Shown here: positions 15,138 through 23,903 of the stretch, piece by piece
Numbering within the stretch: position 1 is the stretch's first letter
How the letters are laid out: the number at the start of each line of letters is the position of its first letter
The notes under the pieces: generated by a model
What the model was told of the DNA's origin: nothing
Seen by the model: only the letters and a program-made list of their open reading frames with translations
Database searches by the model: none
NCBI RefSeq assembly: GCF_014333615.1
Contig: NZ_JACSCY010000024.1
Location: 1 to 47,335, forward strand
DNA length: 47,335 nucleotides
From: Hymenobacter citatus
Lineage (GTDB): Bacteria; Bacteroidota; Bacteroidia; Cytophagales; Hymenobacteraceae
Direction of reading: 5' to 3'
Made by a program: the position numbers and the translations under genes

Positions 15138-16283
15138 ATGCCGTTTCGTACGAGCGATACACCCTCAACTATTTCCATGTCTCCTTCCTACGTTCGCTTC
15201 GCCGACGGCGTCGAAGAAATCCAGCCCAACGAAGAACAGCTCGCCACGGAAACCGTCGAGTCGATGGCGCGGGTAAACCGCCTGATGTTCGAGAAGCACC
15301 GCCACGCCATCCGCGATGCCCACGCCAAGAGCCACGGCATTTTGCGCGGCGAACTGCACATATACCCTAACCTGCCCGAGCACCTAGCCCAGGGCATGTT
15401 CAAGGAAGCGAACGTTTACCCCGTCATCATTCGGTTGTCCACGTCGCCGGGCGCCATCCAGCCTGACAGTCAGCCGGCCGTGAAAGGCTTTGCCCTGAAA
15501 ATCATCGGAGTAGAAGGCAAGAAATTTCTACCCGAAGAGGCGGATGCCCTCACGCAGGATTTTTTGCTGGTCAATGACACCATCATTCCGACCGGTGACG
15601 TGAAAAGCTACCACGACATGCAACTGCGCATTGAGAAGCTGGCGCACGGCCCCGAGCTATTGCAAACCGCGATCAACAAGGTAGGCGTCTTAGCCGATAA
15701 GGCCTTAGAGGTTGTGCAGGACTTAGGCGGCCCGAAAAAAGAGGTCAACATGGTGGTGCAGGCGCACCCTAACCGGCATATCCTGGGCGAAACCTACACC
15801 ACGCTCGGTGCCATCCGCTACGGCGACTACGTGGCCAAGATGGGCGTTGCCCCGCTCTCCGAGAACCTCAAGGCCTTAGCGGGCAAAGAAATGGATGTGA
15901 GCGAGCCCGGCGCCTACCGCGATATGGTGGTAGACTTTTTCCGCACTCAGGGCGCCGAGTACGAGTTGCGTGCGCAGCTCTGCACTGACCTGCAGGCCAT
16001 GCCCGTGGAAGATGCTTCCATCGACTGGCCCCAGGACCAGAGCCCCTACCAGGCACTGGGCAAACTCGTGCTGCCGGCGCAGGATGCGTATAGCCCCGCC
16101 CGCCGCGTGTTTGCCGATGATGTGCTGTCGTTCAACCCCTTCCACTGCCTGCCCGAGCACCTGCCGCTGGGCTCCATCAACCGCGTCCGCATTAAAGCCT
16201 ACGAAAGCTCCGCCGCCTACCGCCACCACCTGAACGCCCAGCCTCACCGCGAACCGCAGGATATTAATGAGCTGCCGGACTAA
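15138..16283 (+). CDS. catalase-family protein
   Basis: Protein of about 381 residues from the ATG at 15138; ATG 15177, closer to the conserved YVRFADGVEEIQPNE, is equally possible. The sequence follows the short catalase-like group: MARVNRLMFEKHRHAIRDAHAKSHGILRGELHIY, where the histidine corresponds to the distal heme region, VIIRLSTSPGAIQPDSQPAVKGFALKI, and DFLLVNDTIIPTGD. It is shorter than true catalases (about 480 residues), and several canonical heme-side motifs are absent or altered, so peroxide breakdown is likely but unproven. No signal peptide is evident. A degenerate copy of the local terminator follows it. Confidence 0.85.
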   Translation: MPFRTSDTPSTISMSPSYVRFADGVEEIQPNEEQLATETVESMARVNRLMFEKHRHAIRDAHAKSHGILRGELHIYPNLPEHLAQGMFKEANVYPVIIRLSTSPGAIQPDSQPAVKGFALKIIGVEGKKFLPEEADALTQDFLLVNDTIIPTGDVKSYHDMQLRIEKLAHGPELLQTAINKVGVLADKALEVVQDLGGPKKEVNMVVQAHPNRHILGETYTTLGAIRYGDYVAKMGVAPLSENLKALAGKEMDVSEPGAYRDMVVDFFRTQGAEYELRAQLCTDLQAMPVEDASIDWPQDQSPYQALGKLVLPAQDAYSPARRVFADDVLSFNPFHCLPEHLPLGSINRVRIKAYESSAAYRHHLNAQPHREPQDINELPD

Positions 16284-16313
16284 ACAGCTAGACGAATCAT
16301 CTAATGCTCTCTA

Positions 16314-16337
16314 TCAGAAAGCCCCTCATACAAGGGA
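16314..16337. terminator. degenerate terminator-like hairpin
   Basis: ATCAGAAAGCCCCTCATACA followed by AGGG resembles the strong hairpin at 13784-13823, but the 3' arm is damaged. It follows the catalase-like gene. Confidence 0.3.
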
Positions 16338-16479
16338 TGGTCGTTAACCAGTAGTGGCAACCAGCAAGGCCGCGCGTTGCTAGCGCCGACCCATTCGAAA
16401 CCATCTTCCAGTAGGTCTGCTGCCAGCAGCGAGGGATAAAGGTACTTGAAGCGATTGCAAGGCCGCTAGTACGCCGCCT

Positions 16480-16680
16480 GGAATGCGACGACCACACCCA
16501 AGCTGAAAACTGGTTCAAGGTTTTGGGAGCCTGTGGTCGCGCGTGCAAACGGACATGCTGCTAGACCGCTTCGCCTCCGCCACCAAGGCGTAAGCCGAAA
16601 CTAGCCACCTATTCTGACTTCTACAACTACCTAGGCTATGAGTGCCCACATCGCTTTGCATAACAAACGCTCCTAAGCAA
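16480..16680 (+). pseudogene. decayed IS3-family transposase fragment
   Basis: Across two or three frames one can read DDHTQAENWF, then WSRVQTDMLLDRFASATKA, then DFYNYLGYECPHRFA. These match the end of IS3-family transposases (N-A-Q-A-E-S-x-W, the LK-x-E-L helix, YYN-x-x-R-x-H-S-x-LGY-x-x-P-x-x-F). Stops and shifts separate the pieces, so it is long dead. The rest of the gap 16284-16808 holds no gene I can support. Confidence 0.5.
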
Positions 16681-16808
16681 CACCCCACGCTGTCTCACCT
16701 AACGCGACTACCTCAGTATAGAGAGAAGTATTTTATGCCTACTCTTCTATTATATTTTACGCGAACTGAAGCTTAGTTACGATAACGTTAACCAACGAGA
16801 GAATTTAC

Positions 16809-17570
16809 TCAAAGTAAGCCCATGTTTTGAGCGACCCGGCAAGCTTCTATCGCACTGCTCACTTTTAGCTTTTGGAAGATGTTTTGTCGGTGCCGATGAA
16901 CTGTATTAATACTCACAGACAACTTACTGGCTATTTCTTTGCTTCTGCTACCATGCTGAATCAATCCCAAAATCTCCTTCTCCCGCGAAGACAACTTATT
17001 GTCAAACTGCTGCTTGTCATAATCGATAACCTCAGCGGTCTTCGTGTTCACAATAACTCCTTGGGGAATGTCAAATTCTGGATGAGCATACAGCCTATCG
17101 TAAAGACAAAGCGCAAATCGTATGGCATCACCTTCAGGGCCTTTCAGGTAGAGAATACGGTGCCTTACGAAGACATAACTCCCCTCTTTGTTCTTGATTC
17201 CAAGCTTGCTTATAGCTTCGTAGTCAACGCGTTGTGTCACATCAATAGATTTCAACAACTGAAAGAACTGAAACTCCAGCCGGTATTTTCTTTGCAGGTC
17301 TTGGGGATGTATTCTGTTTAATAGCTCATCCTCCCATATCGACCTTATGGTTGTATTGTTTTCGTCCAGACCAAGCTGCTGCGCCACCCCACCTGGGTAG
17401 ATGTAGCTTTGCCTGGTGTTGAAATCGGAAAGAACAGCTATACAATTTTCTATGGTGGCATACATTTGCGCAATGTGCTGGCAGGTTTCCAGTTGAACGC
17501 CTGCATCGTTCACCGCTTCGAAGCGCTGGGCAAGCAATTTTGTATCTAACAAACTTCGGCTGTTGTTCAT
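16809..17570 (-). CDS. LuxR-family regulator with an N-terminal PAS-like sensor
   Basis: Protein of 253 residues. The C-terminal GerE helix-turn-helix reads LSSREKEILGLIQHGSRSKEIASKLSVSINTVHRHRQNIFQKL (about 192-235). The N-terminal 170 residues resemble a PAS or PAS-like module: a short helix, AVLSDFNTRQSYIYPGG, WEDELLNRIHPQDLQRKY, and a later strand region KEGSYVFVRHRILYLKG. This type is common in Bacteroidota and has no known ligand. By eye the gene is more AT-rich than its neighbours, which may mean recent acquisition. It has no same-strand neighbour within 500 bp. Confidence 0.85.
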   Translation of the reverse strand: MNNSRSLLDTKLLAQRFEAVNDAGVQLETCQHIAQMYATIENCIAVLSDFNTRQSYIYPGGVAQQLGLDENNTTIRSIWEDELLNRIHPQDLQRKYRLEFQFFQLLKSIDVTQRVDYEAISKLGIKNKEGSYVFVRHRILYLKGPEGDAIRFALCLYDRLYAHPEFDIPQGVIVNTKTAEVIDYDKQQFDNKLSSREKEILGLIQHGSRSKEIASKLSVSINTVHRHRQNIFQKLKVSSAIEACRVAQNMGLL

Positions 17571-18456
17571 CTAGGGGGGGTAGGGGAGTATCTGGGAAAC
17601 GGAGGGCAAAAGGAAACGAATTTGTACGTTGCGCTGGTGGCTTTTAGGCCCCCGTTTGCCTTATGGTTGGTAGTTGCTACCCGTTGACTGTCTCATAAGG
17701 GCAAGGTATGACTCGCTGCTTTCCCGGCAACGCAAACGGCGCGTGTGGGTGCCTAAGCCAAGCAGTGACGTGGCTGCGGTGTCCTGTAGCTAACGCACGG
17801 GTTAGTAACGGCGTGGTCCACCGACGTGTTGGCTAGCCTGGCCGGCAGCTGACGGCGATAGGTAGCCAAGTGCTCCCCCTAGGTTAGCACCAGCAACCCC
17901 GTGCCGCGGCTAAAGGCTACCGCAGGCGCTTAGTGCCCCACCCGCACGCACCCGGATTGGCACCCTATCCTCGCAGGCGTCCCGTATGGGGCCAGCACTA
18001 GGTCGCTGTCGCGAAACGAGCGCGCCGCCCTAGCGGGGTCGCGGAACACGCCTTCGGGCGGACCCACGGCGCTCGGCGACGGGCCATTGAATAGGCATTC
18101 TCGCCCGTCCGCTGCATGGTTATTAAGTGCCATTTTGACCAGGCATTCCAGCCGCATACTCCCAAACCAGCCGTTCACACCCGCTGTAAAGTGGTTATTA
18201 ATAACCATTGGCAGGGCCTTGTGCCGCTAATAGCTTTGCTGCTCTCTTGCGGGAAGCCGCTGGGCGAGCCCTGCGTGCAGCACTTGGCAGTGTGCTAGCC
18301 TAACGGGTGTCCTTTGGCCCCGGGCTTACGCCTGGGTAAGTACAGCCGCACTTCGTACGCCTAGCTCCCAAGCCAAGCGGCTGGGCGCCTTCACCACCTG
18401 CTTTCCCGCCATCCACCTCTTCACCGGATTTCACCAACCCCCTTTTTCTTGCCCTC
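17571..18456. other. 886-bp gap, no supported gene
   Basis: Both strands have only short, composition-driven open frames. Minus-strand pieces such as GEHLATYRRQLPARLANTS look protein-like but are broken by stops, so a decayed gene is possible; I cannot name it. The clear signal is a pair of operator-like sites at 18117-18132 and 18192-18207, described separately. Confidence 0.4.
18117..18207. promoter_or_regulatory. paired palindromic sites
   Basis: TGGTTATTAATAACCA (18192-18207) is a perfect 16-bp palindrome. A related imperfect one, TGGTTATTAAGTGCCA, lies at 18117-18132, exactly 75 bp upstream in the same phase. Two binding sites of one dimeric regulator would explain this. The nearest gene downstream is the DUF1349 lipoprotein, 250 bp away. 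Confidence 0.45.
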
Positions 18457-19209
18457 ATGAAAATTCCCCACTACCTACTACCGCTGGCCTTGCTCACCGC
18501 CTGCACGCCTGATTCGGCCACGACGGCGTCGGCTCCCAAAACCTCAACCACTGCGCCGACTACAGCGGCGAAGGACACGGCCCCCCTTGCCGTGCCAGGT
18601 GAGCCGTGCACTATGCAGCTCGGCAACCTCACGTTCACCCGCTCGCTGAACGGGGCGGCCCAGCACGCCACCGTTGATAAAGGCGTGCTCACGCTGCGCG
18701 CCGCGGCCAAAAGCGACAACTTCAACGACCCCGACGGTAAGCTCACCAACAACAGCGCCCCCGTGCTGCTGACCCAGGTGGACAATACCAAGCCCTTTAC
18801 CCTCACGGCCCTAGTAACACCACAGTTTCTGGAAACCTACGACGCCGGCGTGCTCTACGTCTACCTGCGCCCGGACTGGTGGCAGAAGCTCTGCTTTGAG
18901 CGCGACGAGCGGGCTCGCACGCGCATCGTGAGCGTGCGCACCATCGGCACCTCCGACGACAACGACCACGACCTGATCACGGCTAAGCAGGTCTACCTGA
19001 AAATCTCGTCCGATGCCAAAACCATCGGCTTCTACCACTCGCTCGACGGCAAGCAGTGGGAGCTGGCCCGGCTGTACAAGAACGACTACCCGGCCACCAT
19101 CTGGCTGGGCCTCAGCGCCCAGGCGCCGGTCGGCGACGGCATGAGCACCCGCTTCGAGCGCTGCACCCTTACCCAGACAAGCGTCGCCGACTTCCGCATG
19201 GGGCAATAG
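18457..19209 (+). CDS. DUF1349 (concanavalin-like) lipoprotein
   Basis: Protein of 250 residues. It starts with a lipoprotein signal (MKIPHYLLPLALLTAC, Cys16) and a Thr/Ala-rich linker. The domain (about 55-240) is the beta-sandwich of DUF1349: a strand on LGNLTFTRSL, AKSDNFNDPDGK, then TLTALVTPQFLETYDAGVLYVYL, WWQKLCFERDERARTRIVSVRT, FYHSLDGKQWELARLY and WLGLSAQAPVGDG. Family members have a concanavalin-like fold and are suspected to bind sugars. The next gene downstream is a glycoside hydrolase, which suits a role in glycan use, though the 556-bp gap argues against one operon. Confidence 0.85.
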   Translation: MKIPHYLLPLALLTACTPDSATTASAPKTSTTAPTTAAKDTAPLAVPGEPCTMQLGNLTFTRSLNGAAQHATVDKGVLTLRAAAKSDNFNDPDGKLTNNSAPVLLTQVDNTKPFTLTALVTPQFLETYDAGVLYVYLRPDWWQKLCFERDERARTRIVSVRTIGTSDDNDHDLITAKQVYLKISSDAKTIGFYHSLDGKQWELARLYKNDYPATIWLGLSAQAPVGDGMSTRFERCTLTQTSVADFRMGQ

Positions 19210-19287
19210 GAGCGGACGTGTGGGCGGGCGGCGGGGCCCTTACCTGCCCCGGCATCACCAGTGGTGACCGGACTGCGAGAAGCCATC

Positions 19288-19364
19288 TTATGTAGTTGAA
19301 TAAAATGACGTAAAGCCGTCGCCTTATGGCTAACTCTTTTTTCTTCTTTTGTTCAATTACATAA
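19288..19364. repeat. short inverted-repeat element
   Basis: TTATGTAGTTGAA (19288-19300) and TTCAATTACATAA (19352-19364) are complementary except for one position. The 51 bp between contain further small stems (GACG...CGTC, AGCC...GGCT). It may be a miniature element or a structured leader. The remaining gap 19365-19765 shows nothing else beyond AT-rich promoter-like sequence. Confidence 0.35.
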
Positions 19365-19765
19365 TCGTAATTATATCCCCCCTCTTGGAATAAGTGCGGG
19401 TTTTGGCCCGGCCGGCCGCTGCTTGGCTTCCGCCCCCGAAATAGGGGCCGCTGGGCCTACTGCCCGTCCCGCTATGGAAAGTACAATCAACTCCCTATAC
19501 TCGACTCCACACTTCGCCCGAGCTAGCGTTGAAAATGGCTGGTTGCAACTCGTAGGCAGATAGGGAGAGCCCCCTTCAAGGAGTAGCGTACCTAGCACGA
19601 GTCCAGCCAGCACGAAATCGGGCGCTACTAGAAACGAATAAAAAGGTCAACTATACTAGTAGATTAGTCATTTGTTAACAGCATGTTAGGCTAATACATT
19701 AAAAGCTTGTTTCGGAAAGTAAACAGTAGTCTCCGGCGCTTAACAACCCTCATTTTTCCCATTTG

Positions 19766-21751
19766 ATGAAAAGAGTATTGCCCTTTTTACTGCTGCTAAG
19801 CAGCACCGTTTCTTTTTCACAATCCGCCCAGCACGTCTCGCCCGCTGAATTTGTCCGACCAGCCACTTTACCTGCTCTTTTTCCTGCCCCGGTATCGATA
19901 AAGCTCGGGAAGGGCCTGATTACCCTATCTAAATCGGTTGTCCTCATTGCCGCACCCGGTACCGAGCCCGAGAGCGTCGCCCTTATCAGGAGCCTGTTAA
20001 CGTCGGCTGGGGTAGCCACTATTACGACTGCCCGGCAGCTGCCAGCGGTCGTTGACCGTTCTTACCTCATCATCGGCCAAGGCGATGCCGGCGTGGTGCG
20101 CACCGCCCTCACCCGAAGTGCGGCCGTCGTCGACCGCCATGCTGAAGGCTACACCCTCGCCAGTGTTGCCCTAGGCAATGGGGCGCTTATCACCCTGGCT
20201 GGGCAGGATGCGGATGGCTTGCATCATGCCGCGCAAACTTTTCGGCAATTACTGCTAGGCCCTGGCTTGCCCGAGCTAGTCATTCAAGACCATCCCGCAA
20301 TGCCTATTCGGGGCACCATTGAAGGCTTTTACGGAGTCCCCTGGTCCATGGCGAGTCGAGCCAAGCATCTGGAGTTCCTGGCCAGCGTCAAGGCCAACAC
20401 GTATGTCTATAGCCCGAAGGATGACCCGTATGCGCGCGACCGCTGGCGCGAAGCGTATCCGCCAGAGAAGTTAAAGGAACTGGGTGAGTTGGTCACAATC
20501 GCCCGGCGCAACCACATTAATTTTGTGTACGCCCTCTCGCCAGGCCCTTCCATCTGCTTCTCCGAACCAGCAGATTTTCAGTTGTTAGAACGCAAATTCG
20601 CTGCACTACGCGCCCTCGGGGTGCACAGCTTCTACGTGGCGCTAGACGACATCGAGTATACGAAATGGAATTGCGAGCTGGACCAGCAGACCTTCGGGCC
20701 ACCCAGTGCAGAAGCAGCGGGCGTCGCGCAGGCAACGTTGCTCAATGCTGTGCAGGCCAGCTTGGCGGCTCATGACCCGGCGGCGCGTCCCCTGATTATG
20801 GTACCGACCGAGTACTATGACGCGAAGGAGAGCGTGTACAAAGCCGCGCTCCGAAAAAATCTTGATTCGCGGATCGTGCTGCAATGGACGGGTACCGACG
20901 TAGTGCCCCCGGCCATTGCCCTTGCGGACGCGAAAGCGGCGACCAAGGCCTTTGGACGCAAGCCCTTGTTGTGGGACAATTACCCGGTGAATGATTACGC
21001 GCAGACCACTGGCCGCTTACTTCTGGCGCCCTACGCGCGACGCGAAGCGGGCCTGTCGACGGAGCTAACGGGTGTTTTAGCTAACCCGATGAACCAGGAA
21101 GCACCCAGCCGGGTCGCGGTCACCGGGGTGGCGGCCTTTGGGTGGAATGACCAGGCCTATGATGCGGAACGCACGTTAACGTACGCCGTGCGGGTGTTGG
21201 CCGGTGAAGACGAGCAGACGACCGCCGCGCTGCTGACTTTTCTGGACACCCAGCACATGGCGCCCACGTTTGGTAGCCAACCTTGGCAGCCGCAAGCCCC
21301 CCGGCTAAAGGGGCGGCTTGATGCCGTGCGCGAGGCCCTGGCGGTAGGCGACACCAAAACCCGGCAACTAGCCCTTGAAAAGTTGCTGCGGGAGGCGGCT
21401 GAGTTTGCCAGTGCCCCGGATATTATCCAAGCGGGAACGGTAGACCCTGCGTTCGCACAACAGGCACGCCCCTGGCTTGACGCCATGCGCTTGTGGGGCC
21501 GAGCGCTTCAACTGAGCGCGGCCGGGCTAGCAGCCGCGAACAGCGGGCGGCCGGCGGCAGCGCGGCGTTATTTCGCGACGGCCAAGCAGCTTGCGGCAGA
21601 GGCGACGGCCATCCAAACCATTCCGGGCGTTACCCGCTTCGATGGGCCAATCAAAATAGCCGACGGGGTGCTCGACCATTTTGTGGCGGATGCCCCGACC
21701 CTCATCGCACTTGGGGGAGCAGCGGAAAATGAACCGGCTGCCAAAAAGTAG
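19766..21751 (+). CDS. GH84 beta-N-acetylglucosaminidase
   Basis: Protein of 661 residues from ATG 19766, with a cleavable signal peptide (MKRVLPFLLLLSSTVSFSQ). Order: an N-terminal GH20b-like domain (about 35-175, ending LLLGPGLPELVIQDHPAMP), then the GH84 catalytic barrel with RGTIEGFYGVPWS, TYVYSPKDDPYARDRWREAYP, FVYALSPGP and FYVALDDIEY, where Asp294-Asp295 are the catalytic pair, followed by VPTEYYDAKE and LLWDNYPVNDYAQT. A helical C-terminal part follows. GH84 enzymes remove beta-linked GlcNAc from glycoproteins or hyaluronan by substrate-assisted catalysis in the periplasm or outside. The stop codon TAG uses the first base of the IS1-like element, so the original C-terminus may have been a few residues different. 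Confidence 0.93.
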   Translation: MKRVLPFLLLLSSTVSFSQSAQHVSPAEFVRPATLPALFPAPVSIKLGKGLITLSKSVVLIAAPGTEPESVALIRSLLTSAGVATITTARQLPAVVDRSYLIIGQGDAGVVRTALTRSAAVVDRHAEGYTLASVALGNGALITLAGQDADGLHHAAQTFRQLLLGPGLPELVIQDHPAMPIRGTIEGFYGVPWSMASRAKHLEFLASVKANTYVYSPKDDPYARDRWREAYPPEKLKELGELVTIARRNHINFVYALSPGPSICFSEPADFQLLERKFAALRALGVHSFYVALDDIEYTKWNCELDQQTFGPPSAEAAGVAQATLLNAVQASLAAHDPAARPLIMVPTEYYDAKESVYKAALRKNLDSRIVLQWTGTDVVPPAIALADAKAATKAFGRKPLLWDNYPVNDYAQTTGRLLLAPYARREAGLSTELTGVLANPMNQEAPSRVAVTGVAAFGWNDQAYDAERTLTYAVRVLAGEDEQTTAALLTFLDTQHMAPTFGSQPWQPQAPRLKGRLDAVREALAVGDTKTRQLALEKLLREAAEFASAPDIIQAGTVDPAFAQQARPWLDAMRLWGRALQLSAAGLAAANSGRPAAARRYFATAKQLAAEATAIQTIPGVTRFDGPIKIADGVLDHFVADAPTLIALGGAAENEPAAKK

Positions 21752-22529
21752 GCGGTGGTAAAACAGGAGGTGATTCTTATCTTGGGTGTATGCTTCAAAC
21801 AACGTCAACATGTGGTAAGTGTGGCAGTATCGCCTTGCGCAAAAATGGCAGCCGTAAGGGCCAGCCGAAATACCAGTGCATAGCCTGCCGCTATCAGGCT
21901 CTATTTGCACCGGCCGCCGCCAGCAAAGCCGCCCAGTATGCGCAAGTTGCTCAGTTACTGCTCGAGCGCGTCTCGCAACGCGCCATTGTGTAGCTGACCG
22001 GGGCCTCACGCCCCACCATTGTCAAGTTGGCAAAAAAAAGCGCAGGCTACCGTGCAGCTACGGCCCAAACCCAGCCGGCCACGGGTGCTCGAACTAGATG
22101 AGAGGTGGACGTTTGTGGGCCGCAAAAAGCGCAAAGTTTGGCTCTGGCTGGCCGTCGAGCGCTATAGCCGGCGCATCGTGGCCTGGGTGCTGGGCTGCCG
22201 CGGCGCAGCCACCTTGCGCCGCTTATGGCAAGCCTTGCCCGAACAGTACCGCACCGGCACATGGTACTTCACCGACGAGTAGGAGGCGTACGGCCACGTC
22301 TTGCCGCTAGGAGCGCATCAGCCCAGCCCCAACGGCAGTGGGCACACCAGCATTGTGGAGGCCATCAACTGTTCGCTGCGCCAGAAGTGCGCGGTCCTGG
22401 TGCGCAAAACCTGCTCATTCAGCCGCTCTTTGGCCATGCACTACATCCACATCCGCATTCAACTCGTCATTGACGAGCATAATCGCCGATTAGCTGCAAC
22501 CTGATATCACCTCCTGTTTTACCATCGCC
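21751..22529 (+). mobile_element. IS1-family element with terminal inverted repeats
   Basis: About 779 bp bounded by inverted repeats of 24 bp with one mismatch; their inner part is GGTAAAACAGGAGGTGAT at 21757-21774 and its complement at 22506-22523. Flanks read AAAAAGTA on the left and AAAAATAG on the right, a possible damaged target duplication. The size and gene content fit IS1. The left end abuts the stop codon of the GH84 gene. Both transposase parts carry amber codons, so the copy is probably inactive. Confidence 0.85.
21790..22504 (+). pseudogene. IS1 transposase (insA/insB), broken
   Basis: The first part has the InsA zinc-binding N-terminus (TCGKCGSIALRKNGSRKGQPKYQCIACRYQ) and its helix-turn-helix, stopped by TAG at 21991-21993; in frame after it, LTGASRPTIVKLAKK continues normally. 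At an eight-A run (22031-22038) the reading passes to the second frame, LELDERWTFVGRKKRKVWLW, the InsB catalytic domain with its Asp, then YFTDE followed by TAG at 22280-22282, where relatives have Trp, then AYGHVLP, and the catalytic Glu in SIVEAINCSLRQK. Two amber codons where tryptophan would fit suggest TGG-to-TAG changes. IS1 normally shifts by -1 at its A-run; here the frames differ by +1, so the run itself may have changed length. Confidence 0.8.
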
Positions 22530-22554
22530 AAAAATAGGTATCTGGCCTAACAGC

Positions 22555-23229
22555 CTATTCGTCGGCGGGTGGCACCGGGACTAGCAGGAGCCGGCGGACG
22601 CCGGCCGCAGTGAATGCACAGCCGCGACGGGTGCGGTAGCCGGAAGCCGTCAGTTGGGCGGCAATGCGGCGATAATCCCACTGCTGACTCCGGTAGAGCA
22701 GGGCCAGCTCCGCCGCTTGCCGATTGGCCAGACTCGTGCGGGCATTGGCCTGCCGTTGCTGCTGGCCCTTGATCCGGGCCTCATCCGTCAGGTTCGCCGG
22801 CGTGCCCAGCTGATGCCCGCGCGCCTTCTTGGCCGCGAGCGCATCCTTGGTGCGCGTGGAAATCGCTTTGGCTTCTTTCTCGGCCACGGCCCCCAACACG
22901 TGCAGGGTGAACTCATCGGCAGCGGGCATGTCGACGGCCTTGAAGCGCACGTGACTTTCCATGAGCGCGGTGAGAAACGCCAGGTTGCGCGCGAGCCGGT
23001 CAAGCTTAGCCACCAGCAGCACGCCCCCCGCTTCGTTGGCCGCCTGCATGGCGGCGCGCAGTTGGGGCCGGGTGTTTTTGCGCCCGCTCTCCACTTCGAT
23101 GTACTCGCCCACAATTTGCTCGCCGGGCGCGAGGAACGTGCGCACTGCCGCTTGCTGGGCTTCGAGTCCGAGGCCCGACTGGCCTTGGCGGGCGGTGCTG
23201 ACCCGGTAGTACGCAATGTAGTCGGGCAT
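22555..23229 (-). CDS. small serine recombinase (resolvase/invertase type), second copy
   Basis: Protein of 224 residues from the ATG at 23229 (MPDYIAYYRVSTARQGQSGLG); the longer frame to 23298 runs into the palindrome and is rejected. The catalytic serine is in YYRVST, with VESGRKNTRPQL and AKLDRLARN as in the first recombinase, the same linker (STRTKDALAAKKARGHQLGTPANL), and a C-terminal helix-turn-helix (DYRRIAAQLTASGYRTRRG). Sequence similarity to the enzyme at 1944-2624 runs the full length. The upstream palindrome 23290-23329 shares its centre, but not its arms, with that of the first copy. It starts right of the IS1-like element. TACCTTTA, close to TAnnTTTG, lies between palindrome and start. 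Confidence 0.92.
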   Translation of the reverse strand: MPDYIAYYRVSTARQGQSGLGLEAQQAAVRTFLAPGEQIVGEYIEVESGRKNTRPQLRAAMQAANEAGGVLLVAKLDRLARNLAFLTALMESHVRFKAVDMPAADEFTLHVLGAVAEKEAKAISTRTKDALAAKKARGHQLGTPANLTDEARIKGQQQRQANARTSLANRQAAELALLYRSQQWDYRRIAAQLTASGYRTRRGCAFTAAGVRRLLLVPVPPADE

Positions 23230-23289
23230 GAGGAGGTCAATAGTATATAAAGAGTATAAAAGCGGGGGCGTAAAGGTACGAAATGGGGT

Positions 23290-23329
23290 TTGTATCATTA
23301 CATAAACGACCGTTCATGTAATGATACAA
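23290..23329. repeat. palindrome, recombinase site/operator 2
   Basis: Fourteen-base arms TTGTATCATTACAT (23290-23303) and the exact complement (23316-23329) flank AAACGACCGTTC. On the minus strand the centre reads GAACGGTCGTTTA and shares GGTCGTTTA with site 1 at 1862-1897. Confidence 0.7.
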
Positions 23330-23389
23330 GCGCGACTGTATAACTCCCTCGTCTGTCACCTTGACTGCTTTATCGTTTTTTTGCGAGAG

Positions 23390-23408
23390 CGTTTAAGTGA
23401 TGATACAA
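23390..23408 (+). repeat. accessory half-site
   Basis: CGTTTAAGTGATGATACAA differs in two positions from CGTTTATGTAATGATACAA, the complement of the left half of the palindrome at 23290-23329. It lies 60 bp beyond it, where a resolvase res site would have an accessory subsite. Confidence 0.5.
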
Positions 23409-23421
23409 AGAGTTCGTTATG

Positions 23422-23452
23422 TCCACCGGGCTCTCGTAGGCGGGAAGCGTAC
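23422..23452 (+). repeat. possible partial copy D of the dispersed repeat
   Basis: CTCTCGTAGGCGGGAAGCG matches the 3' hairpin part of copies A-C (CTCCCGAAGACGGGAAGCG in copy C) with three substitutions. The 5' part is absent. The rest of the gap up to 23903 has no supported gene; a broken stretch near 23690 reads MRAYSQLELLGRV, faintly like an IS630 start, but I would not call it. Confidence 0.35.
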
Positions 23453-23903
23453 GAAAATACGTCCTACTTGTGTTCGATATAGCTAGACCACCTCATCTCA
23501 GGCTACGGCATTCCGTCGAGAGAATTTCTTGGATCGTTTGAAACAGGAGTTAAGTGGAGAGGTAGTGGTACTTTTCCTACTGACACCTTGCTTCTCTGTA
23601 CAATAGTCAAACGTACAGTCTGGCCGAGTAAGGACCGCGCACTTTCGCTCATCCGGCCGACCAGCAACCCAATTCCCTCGATGCGTGCCTACTCGCAGCT
23701 AGAGCTGTTAGGCCGCGTGGGCTAGCCGGCTGTTGATAGAGCGGCTAAAAAGAAATGTGGATAGCTCCATAAGGGCATACCACCCACCTGGGACGGTTTT
23801 TTCCTACTAGCAGGCCCTACCCTCTACGGGCAGTAAGCTGCACGTTAGCAACGGTAAGGTCCATTCTGCGTGTAAGGAGGGTATCCACCTCCATCCTCGT
23901 GTT

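Noticed and set aside
17930..18208. Minus-strand frame of 92 codons in the gap
   Set aside because: High-GC composition keeps frames open; the start lies in the palindrome region and nothing is recognisable.
19371..19613. Minus-strand frame of 80 codons before GH84
   Set aside because: No signal, domain or coding bias; likely chance.
23690..23735. MRAYSQLELLGRV, faint similarity to an IS630 transposase start
   Set aside because: The match is too short and is followed by a stop soon after; no terminal repeats seen.
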